Of a stretch of 64,000 nt of DNA, positions 57,939 to 64,000 are shown in pieces (position 1 is the first letter of the stretch; each line of letters opens with the position of its first letter). A program made the translations under genes and the position numbers. The notes under the pieces are model-generated. The model was not told the origin of the DNA and ran no database searches. It saw only the letters and a list, made by a program, of their open reading frames with translations. Origin of the DNA: an uncultured Maribacter sp. (lineage in GTDB: Bacteria > Bacteroidota > Bacteroidia > Flavobacteriales > Flavobacteriaceae); assembly GCA_947498505.1 (NCBI GenBank), contig CANMKG010000004.1:186001-250000 (forward strand), read 5' to 3'.

Positions 57939-60900
57939 TTATTCTTCAATTAAAACCCATTCTCCCTTGGTAATCAGAGGTTCAGCTTGCTTATACTTTA
58001 CAGTTTTACTTTCACCAGACATTACATTTTTGATAGTAACTTTATCGTTTCTACCTATTTTAGGGCGTTCTCTAGTGATCGTTTCTGTAATTTGAGGTCG
58101 TTGACCCTGTGTTTGGCCCGCTGCTCTGTTTTGCGCAGCCAACTCATCGCTATTTGGAATTTCTTCTTTAGAGGTTTTTAAATTTTCTTTTGGTCTTCTT
58201 ACATTTCGTGCCTCTTGAATATTGTTTGGATTTTCGGAAGGCAACTCTCCTTTAAACAAAAAGGATACGATTTCTTTATTAACATCATCAATCATATTTT
58301 TGAAGAGGTTAAAGGCTTCAAACTTATAAATTAACAATGGATCCTTTTGTTCATGTACAGCAAGTTGAACAGATTGTTTCAACTCATCCATTTTACGTAA
58401 ATGTGTTTTCCAAGAATCATCAATAATGGCAAGGGAAATATTTTTTTCAAAATCGTTCACCAATTGTTTACCATTACTTTCATAGGCACCTTGCAAATCG
58501 GTCACCACATTTAAAGTTTTAATACCATCGGTAAAGGGAACCACAATACGTTCGTACGTTGACGATTTGTCTTCGTAAACTTGTTTTATTACTGGAAAAG
58601 CAGAAGCCGCATTGCGCTCCATTTTTTCTTGATACGAGTCGTATGTTATTTTATAAATCGTGCTAGCTATTTCTTGAACACTAAGTTTCTCAAAGTCTGC
58701 TTCAGCAATAGGAGAGGTGATAGAGAAGTACTTGATTAACTCAAACTCAAAGTTTTTAAAATCGTTTGCACCCTTATTGGTTTCAGCGATTACCTCACAA
58801 GTATCATAAACCATATTGGCAATATCTACTTTAAGACGTTCGCCTTGCAATGCATGTCTTCTTCTTTTGTAAACAACTTCTCTTTGCGCGTTCATTACAT
58901 CGTCATACTCCAATAAACGTTTACGAACACCAAAGTTATTTTCCTCAACTTTTTTCTGCGCACGTTCAATAGATTTTGTCATCATGCTATGTTGGATAAC
59001 TTCACCTTCTTCAAGCCCCATTTTATCCATCATTTTAGCAACTCTGTCTGAACCAAATAAACGCATTAAGTTATCTTCTAAAGAAACATAGAATTGAGAG
59101 CTTCCTGGATCTCCTTGACGACCAGAACGACCTCTTAACTGACGGTCTACACGTCTAGAATCATGACGCTCAGTACCAACAATTGCTAAACCTCCAGCGG
59201 CTTTAACTTCATCTGACAACTTAATATCGGTACCACGACCAGCCATGTTAGTTGCAATAGTTACAATACCACCTTTACCAGCTTCAGCAACTACATCTGC
59301 TTCTTTTTTATGCAGTTTAGCATTTAAGACGTTATGCGGTACTTTACGAATGTTTAACATTCGAGAAAGCAATTCTGAAATTTCTACCGAGGTTGTACCA
59401 ATTAACACAGGTCTGCCAGATTGCGATAGTTTAGTAACTTCATCAATAATGGCATTGTATTTTTCTCTTTTGGTTTTGTAAATTAAATCGTTACGATCAT
59501 CTCTGGCAATAGGTCTGTTGGTTGGAATTTCAACAACATCTAGTTTGTATATTTCCCAGAATTCACCAGCTTCTGTAATTGCAGTACCTGTCATACCAGA
59601 CAGTTTGCTATACATTCTAAAGTAATTTTGTAATGTAACGGTTGCAAAGGTTTGGGTTAAGGCTTCAATTTTTACATTTTCCTTTGCTTCAATTGCTTGG
59701 TGCAAACCGTCGGAGTATCTACGACCGTCCATAATACGACCTGTTTGCTCATCAACAATCATTACCTTATTGTCCATTACTACATATTCTACATCTTTTT
59801 CAAAAAGTGTATATGCTTTTAGTAATTGACTCATGGTGTGAATACGTTCACTTTTTACAGCAAAGTCTTTAAACAACTCATCTTTAAGTTCGGCTTCTTG
59901 CTCTATTTCAAGATTTTGCTTTTCAATTTTTGCAATTTCACCACCAATATCCGGCATTACAAAAAAGTCTTTGTTTTGGTCTCCTGAAATATATTCTACA
60001 CCCTTATCGGTAAGCTCTATCTGATTATTTTTTTCGTCAATAACAAAAAGTAAATCTTCATCTACTTTAGGCATTTCACGATTGTTGTCTTGCATGTAGA
60101 AGTTTTCCGTTTTTTGAAGCAATTGTTTAACTCCTTCTTCACTTAAAAATTTAATAAGTGCTTTGTTTTTTGGAAGACCTCTATAAACTCTTAGTAAAAG
60201 AAAACCACCTTCTTTTGTATCTCCTTCTGTAATTAGTTTTTTTGCTTCTGCTAAAACTCCAGTAAGGTGCTGACGTTGTTTTTGCACAATGTCGCCTACT
60301 TTTGGTTTAAGCTCATTAAATTCGTGACGGTCACCTTCTGGTACAGGTCCAGAGATTATTAAAGGCGTACGCGCATCATCAACAAGTACAGAATCTACCT
60401 CATCTACAATAGCGTAATTATGTGGCTTTTGAACTAAATCTTTTGGCGTATGCGCCATATTATCTCTTAGATAGTCAAAACCAAATTCGTTATTGGTTCC
60501 GTATGTAATGTCAGCATTATATGCAGCTCTACGTCCTTCGGAGTTTGGTTTGTGGTAATCTATACAATCCACAGAAAGTCCATGAAACTCAAAAAGAGGT
60601 GCCATCCAAGCGCTATCACGTTTTGCCAGATAATCGTTTACCGTTACCAAGTGAACACCATTACCAGTTAAAGCGTTTAGGTATACTGGTAGAGTTGCCA
60701 CAAGCGTTTTACCTTCACCCGTTTGCATTTCAGCAATTTTACCTTGGTGAAGTGAAATACCACCAATAAGCTGAACATCATAATGAATCATGTCCCAGGT
60801 TACTTCTTTACCAGCTGCATCCCAAGAGTTTTTCCAAGTAGCACTATCACCATCAAGCGTAACATAATCTTTACTACCCGATATTTCACGGTCAAAAGGA

Positions 60901-61301
60901 GTAGCGGTTACCGTAAGTGTAGTGTTATTTGTGAAACGTTTTGCTGTTTCTTTAACTACAGCAAATGCTTCAGGAAGTATTTCGTTTAAAGTATCTTCTG
61001 ATATTTTGTAGGCTTCTTCTTTAAGTTTATCTATTTCGGCATAGATATCCTCGTTTTTATCAATATCGGTAGATTCATTTACTTCTTTAGTAAGTACCTC
61101 AATTTTATCGGTAATTTCTTTACAGTTATCACTGATTAACTGCTTAAATTGATTTGTTTTGTTTCGAAGTTCATCATGCCCCAGACCTTCTAATTGACTT
61201 TCAAAAGATTTTATTTTGTCTACTAAGGGCTGAAGTTCCTTTACATCTTTCTTGGATTTATCTCCAACAAAAGCCTTTAGTATTGAATTTATAAAACTCA
61301 T
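57939..61301 (-). CDS. secA: preprotein translocase ATPase SecA
   Basis: The 1120-residue motor that drives unfolded proteins through SecYEG. Walker A is MQTGEGKT at 192-199; the DEAD-type Walker B appears as DEVDSVLVDD near 296, and motif VI as GTERHDSRRVDRQLRGRSGRQGDPGSSQFY. Longer than the E. coli protein because of a Bacteroidota-type N-terminal insertion (about 60-110) and an insert near 360-460. The C terminus lacks the usual zinc-binding cysteines and ends in a basic KPKIGRND-like segment plus a GEWVLIEE tail. Confidence 0.98.
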   Translation of the reverse strand: MSFINSILKAFVGDKSKKDVKELQPLVDKIKSFESQLEGLGHDELRNKTNQFKQLISDNCKEITDKIEVLTKEVNESTDIDKNEDIYAEIDKLKEEAYKISEDTLNEILPEAFAVVKETAKRFTNNTTLTVTATPFDREISGSKDYVTLDGDSATWKNSWDAAGKEVTWDMIHYDVQLIGGISLHQGKIAEMQTGEGKTLVATLPVYLNALTGNGVHLVTVNDYLAKRDSAWMAPLFEFHGLSVDCIDYHKPNSEGRRAAYNADITYGTNNEFGFDYLRDNMAHTPKDLVQKPHNYAIVDEVDSVLVDDARTPLIISGPVPEGDRHEFNELKPKVGDIVQKQRQHLTGVLAEAKKLITEGDTKEGGFLLLRVYRGLPKNKALIKFLSEEGVKQLLQKTENFYMQDNNREMPKVDEDLLFVIDEKNNQIELTDKGVEYISGDQNKDFFVMPDIGGEIAKIEKQNLEIEQEAELKDELFKDFAVKSERIHTMSQLLKAYTLFEKDVEYVVMDNKVMIVDEQTGRIMDGRRYSDGLHQAIEAKENVKIEALTQTFATVTLQNYFRMYSKLSGMTGTAITEAGEFWEIYKLDVVEIPTNRPIARDDRNDLIYKTKREKYNAIIDEVTKLSQSGRPVLIGTTSVEISELLSRMLNIRKVPHNVLNAKLHKKEADVVAEAGKGGIVTIATNMAGRGTDIKLSDEVKAAGGLAIVGTERHDSRRVDRQLRGRSGRQGDPGSSQFYVSLEDNLMRLFGSDRVAKMMDKMGLEEGEVIQHSMMTKSIERAQKKVEENNFGVRKRLLEYDDVMNAQREVVYKRRRHALQGERLKVDIANMVYDTCEVIAETNKGANDFKNFEFELIKYFSITSPIAEADFEKLSVQEIASTIYKITYDSYQEKMERNAASAFPVIKQVYEDKSSTYERIVVPFTDGIKTLNVVTDLQGAYESNGKQLVNDFEKNISLAIIDDSWKTHLRKMDELKQSVQLAVHEQKDPLLIYKFEAFNLFKNMIDDVNKEIVSFLFKGELPSENPNNIQEARNVRRPKENLKTSKEEIPNSDELAAQNRAAGQTQGQRPQITETITRERPKIGRNDKVTIKNVMSGESKTVKYKQAEPLITKGEWVLIEE

Positions 61302-61447
61302 AATCTATAATATATTTATTTGATTTTTTAAATGGTTTTGTGCTTTAAAAAATCAATGTTTAGGTATGCATTTTTATGCTTTACCAAATATCAAAAGGTA
61401 TTCCATAACTCAAAATAGCCAAAAATACCTGTTAGCCTGCCAAAATT

Positions 61448-61484
61448 ACATAAAAAAAAAGCCTCCAAGGAGACTTTTTTATAG
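61448..61484 (-). terminator. terminator of the DUF2795 gene
   Basis: On the minus strand AAAAAAGTCTCC and GGAGGCTTTTTT pair over 12 bp with one U-G wobble and a 2-base loop, followed by more T residues. The 150 bases between this and the secA start hold no further gene. Confidence 0.75.
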
Positions 61485-61501
61485 CAAATGTGATAATATT
61501 A

Positions 61502-61726
61502 TTAATATTCGTCCTCGTTCCAGAGGTAATCTTCTTCAGTGGGATAATCTGGCCAAATTTCTTCAATAGACTCGTATATTTCCCCACCTTCTTCTTCCAT
61601 TGATTGTAAATTCTCTACAACTTCAAGCGGAGCTCCTGTTCGTATTGAGTAATCAATTAATTCATCTTTGGTGGCCGGCCATGGTGCATCACTTAAATAA
61701 GAAGCCAATTCTAATGTCCAGTACAT
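61502..61726 (-). CDS. DUF2795 family protein
   Basis: 74 acidic residues. MYWTLELASYLSDAPWPATKDELIDYSIRTGAPLEVVENL is the DUF2795 domain; the tail is rich in Glu and Tyr (WPDYPTEEDYLWNEDEY). Short, conserved in Bacteroidota, often encoded beside secA, function unknown. Monocistronic with its own terminator. Confidence 0.88.
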   Translation of the reverse strand: MYWTLELASYLSDAPWPATKDELIDYSIRTGAPLEVVENLQSMEEEGGEIYESIEEIWPDYPTEEDYLWNEDEY

Positions 61727-61859
61727 GTTTATAATTAATTTTAATTTTTTGCAAAAATAATTTTTTAAAGCAAACTGCCAAGTTTTTTCAGTCGTTATTG
61801 CGTAAAAAACTTAACAATTATGCATTTAATAAATTGATAACGAATAAAAAACGAATTTA

Positions 61860-62435
61860 TTAGCCTTTTTTCTCAGGTATCCACTTTGTTTCTTTCGCGT
61901 TTAAATCTTTAGACAATTTTCGTGCCAATACAAAAATGTAATCCGAAAGCCTATTAATGTATGCGATAACATTATTCTCAAAGGGTTCTACTTCGTTTAA
62001 TGCGGTAGCAAGCCTTTCTGCTCTACGACAAACTGTACGAGCAATATGACAGTATGACACCGTGGTGTGTCCGTGAGGTAAAATAAAATGTGTCATTGGT
62101 GGGAGAGAGGCTTCCATGGTATCCATTTCGTTTTCTAAAAAGGATAAATCTTCAGAAGATATTTTTTCGATATTTAACCGACTTTTGCCATTTTTTAAAA
62201 TTTCTTTTTCGGGGTCTGTTGCCAGAATCGCTCCAACGGTAAAAAGTTTGGCTTGTATTTTATGTAAAACAGTACTGTAATGCTGGTTTATCTCTTGGTC
62301 ACTAATTAACCCCAACCAAGAGTTTAGTTCATCTATAGTGCCATAACTATCAATTCTAATATGATGTTTAGGTACACGAGTGCCTCCAAAAAGAGCCGTT
62401 GTGCCTTTATCTCCTGTTTTGGTATATATTTTCAT
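61860..62435 (-). CDS. PduO-type ATP:cob(I)alamin adenosyltransferase
   Basis: 191 residues. Converts cob(I)alamin to adenosylcobalamin. The N-terminal ATP motif is MKIYTKTGDKGTTALFGGTRVPKHH (1-25), followed by DELNSWLGL near 35, and the C-terminal helix ARTVCRRAERLATALN near 133-148 with conserved Arg and Glu. Length is normal for the PduO family. It follows a 46-residue membrane peptide gene on the same strand by 35 bases. Confidence 0.95.
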   Translation of the reverse strand: MKIYTKTGDKGTTALFGGTRVPKHHIRIDSYGTIDELNSWLGLISDQEINQHYSTVLHKIQAKLFTVGAILATDPEKEILKNGKSRLNIEKISSEDLSFLENEMDTMEASLPPMTHFILPHGHTTVSYCHIARTVCRRAERLATALNEVEPFENNVIAYINRLSDYIFVLARKLSKDLNAKETKWIPEKKG

Positions 62436-62470
62436 AGCTATAGATAAACCGTGTTAATGGTATATTTAGG

Positions 62471-62611
62471 TTAATCTTTTTTTGTTTTAGATTGATAGTT
62501 GTCCATAAATCGCTTAGATTTTCTTTTTTTAGATTGCCTTCTATTATTCATCGAAATAAAAAGATAAATTACAACCAATACTCCTAAAACTATATAAATG
62601 GTGTTGTTCAT
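62471..62611 (-). CDS. 46-residue single-pass membrane peptide
   Basis: ATG at 62611 to TAA at 62471-62473. MNNTIYIVLGVLVVIYLFIS forms one membrane helix; the remainder is strongly basic (NRRQSKKRKSKRFMDNYQ). It lies between the shortened methyltransferase and the adenosyltransferase genes on the same strand. The clean signal-anchor layout and gene position argue for a real small protein; function unknown. Confidence 0.55.
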   Translation of the reverse strand: MNNTIYIVLGVLVVIYLFISMNNRRQSKKRKSKRFMDNYQSKTKKD

Positions 62612-62676
62612 CTGAAGTATATTTAAGTGGGTTAATGTAACTTCAAAAATACAAAATTTGAATGGGTTCTTTTTTT

Positions 62677-63159
62677 TTAAGAACGAATTACAAAATGTTG
62701 TTTCTCTTGTTCTTTTCTAAAAAATAGGACTCCTTGAGAAAAAAAATCAATGGAAACTGTGACACTATCATCCATTTTTAAGGCGTTCCAACGGCTAAAT
62801 TGTTGAGCACTTTTTCGGATATTATTAATAATAACTATGGTGTTTGGGTCTACGATATTAAAATTATGAGATGGGTTTTGCCAGCATATCATGTTGTAGT
62901 TTGATTTTTGGTCTGACAGGTTTTTTATGTTTTTTTGAATATTGTTTTGTAAGCTTGGGGAACATAGGTCTGTATCAATTTGAGAAGGGTTGAAATATAC
63001 ATAGCTTTTTAAAACAAGATTCACGAACTTATCTTTATGAAGTTTTTTTTGACCGTAAATGCATTTAGTAATGTAGTTATATACAAAAGGGGAGTGCACA
63101 CCATGACGGTTAGTAGACTTAAGTAGAAATTTGATATAAGAAATTATACGGAATACCAT
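62677..63159 (-). CDS. internally shortened class I methyltransferase-like protein
   Basis: 160 residues. The start (RIISYIKFLLKSTNRHGVHSPFVYNYITKCIYG) and end (SVTVSIDFFSQGVLFFRKEQEKQHFVIRS) are those of a Flavobacteriaceae SAM-dependent methyltransferase of about 240 residues. The part between has lost the expected glycine-rich SAM-binding strand (ELGTSLG-like); the linker is Asn- and Ser-rich. The frame is intact. It is probably inactive as a methyltransferase, or was repurposed. It follows the ABC-F gene by 6 bases. Confidence 0.6.
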   Translation of the reverse strand: MVFRIISYIKFLLKSTNRHGVHSPFVYNYITKCIYGQKKLHKDKFVNLVLKSYVYFNPSQIDTDLCSPSLQNNIQKNIKNLSDQKSNYNMICWQNPSHNFNIVDPNTIVIINNIRKSAQQFSRWNALKMDDSVTVSIDFFSQGVLFFRKEQEKQHFVIRS

Positions 63160-63165
63160 TTTTTG

Positions 63166-64000
63166 CTACGCTTCAAGTAATGCGGAAAGTTCAAACCATC
63201 GTTCCGTTTTTATGTCAATATTGGCGTTAACATCTTCTAAAAGAATAGAAAGCTCTTTAATTTTTTCTACAGATAAAGAGGTGTCTAAAAATTGTTGTTG
63301 AATTTCTTCTTTTTGTTCTTCCAATTTTTGAATTTCTCGTTCTAGTTTTTTATACTCCTTTTGTTCTTCATGAGAGAGTTTATTTCCTTTGTTATTGGTC
63401 TTCCAGTCTTTTTTTACCGCAGAGGTTTGCTCTTTTTGTTCTCTTTTTTCAATAATTTGACTGTCCTCGTAAGTACGATAGTCGGAGTAGTTTCCTGGGA
63501 AATTTTCAATCTCCGCATTTCCTCTAAAAACAAAAAGGTGATCAACAATTTTATCCATAAAATAGCGATCGTGCGAAACCACTATTAAGCAACCAGGAAA
63601 ATCTAATAAAAAGCTTTCCAAAACATTTAACGTGACAATGTCTAAATCGTTAGTGGGTTCATCTAAAATTAAAAAATTAGGGTTTTGAATTAAAACGGTA
63701 CATAAATACAATCTTTTGCGTTCTCCTCCACTTAATTTTTCAACAAAATCGTATTGTTTTTTACGGTCAAACAAAAAGCGTTCTAGTAATTGTTGCGCCG
63801 AGATTTGTCTACCCTTTGTTAAGGGAATGTAGTCACCAAAATCGCGAATAACATCAATAACCTTTTGTCCTTGTTTAATTTCTATTCCTTTTTGCGTGTA
63901 GTACCCAAATTTAATGGTGTCACCAATAACAACTTTTCCACTATCTGCCTTTGCTTTTCCTGTTAGGATATTTAAAAAAGTAGACTTTCCTGTACCATTT
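63166..64000 (-). CDS. ABC-F family ATPase (Uup-like), C-terminal part
   Basis: About 278 residues of a gene that continues beyond the right edge; the frame runs to base 63999. It begins inside Walker A of the second ABC domain (NGTGKSTFL). The signature KLSGGERKRLYL and Walker B LILDEPTNDLDI follow, then an HDRYFMD switch. Residues from about 200 on form the Lys/Glu-rich coiled coil of Uup-type proteins. ABC-F ATPases act on ribosomes or in replication fidelity rather than transport. Confidence 0.93.
   Translation of the reverse strand, partial: NGTGKSTFLNILTGKAKADSGKVVIGDTIKFGYYTQKGIEIKQGQKVIDVIRDFGDYIPLTKGRQISAQQLLERFLFDRKKQYDFVEKLSGGERKRLYLCTVLIQNPNFLILDEPTNDLDIVTLNVLESFLLDFPGCLIVVSHDRYFMDKIVDHLFVFRGNAEIENFPGNYSDYRTYEDSQIIEKREQKEQTSAVKKDWKTNNKGNKLSHEEQKEYKKLEREIQKLEEQKEEIQQQFLDTSLSVEKIKELSILLEDVNANIDIKTERWFELSALLEA

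Overview
The window is AT-rich chromosomal DNA of a member of the Bacteroidota, most likely a marine Flavobacteriaceae. The evidence is Bacteroidota-restricted families (DUF5606, DUF2853, DUF2795, DUF2911, a SecA without the usual C-terminal cysteine cluster), TAnnTTTG-type promoters, few Shine-Dalgarno sequences, many lipoproteins, and sugar-scavenging genes (GH20, GH29, 3-keto-glycoside enzymes, a TRAP transporter). No rRNA, tRNA, CRISPR array, phage module or intact insertion sequence was seen.

Layout. (1) 1-20.5 kb is housekeeping DNA with genes on both strands: ruvX end, def, GH20/SGNH pair, a TRAP transporter with an SMP-30 lactonase, mazG, a MATE exporter, PAP2, a GT2 glycosyltransferase, galM, an ECF sigma operon, a Gfo/DUF1080 pair, msrA and an M23 peptidase. 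(2) 20.5-21.6 kb is a 430-bp tandem duplication of a tiny secreted basic peptide gene with a conserved leader. (3) 21.7-33.5 kb is accessory DNA, all on the minus strand, made of small modules in which a Crp/Fnr, TetR or AraC regulator sits just upstream of one to three effector genes. It ends with an ada-type methyltransferase wreck. (4) 33.5-55.8 kb is the most remarkable part: 18 consecutive cassettes carrying 24 genes, all on the minus strand, separated by imperfect palindromes of 77-218 bp. (5) 55.8-64 kb returns to housekeeping DNA: a third copy of the tiny peptide gene, a sensor histidine kinase, secA, a DUF2795 gene, a PduO-type adenosyltransferase, a shortened methyltransferase and an ABC-F ATPase.

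The cassette array reads as an integron-type gene-cassette array without an integrase in view (a CALIN-like cluster). The two halves of one intergenic element differ from each other, but the half at the start of each cassette is the inverted complement of the half at that cassette's own end. That is the signature of circular cassettes inserted by recombination inside a palindromic site. In the stems compared, the plus strand keeps G-T wobbles where the minus strand would have A-C mismatches, so one strand folds better, as expected for attC sites recombined as a folded bottom strand. Cassette contents are typical integron freight: hydrolases, a PhzF protein, an EamA exporter, SnoaL-like and unknown lipoproteins, plus a 2.3-kb GH29 fucosidase and several multi-gene cassettes that carry their own regulator.

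The 34 kb between the two tiny-peptide loci contains no plus-strand gene that I could support, so the variable region appears bracketed by paralogous small genes lying as direct repeats. Gene identities come from motifs read by eye; no database search or folding program was run.
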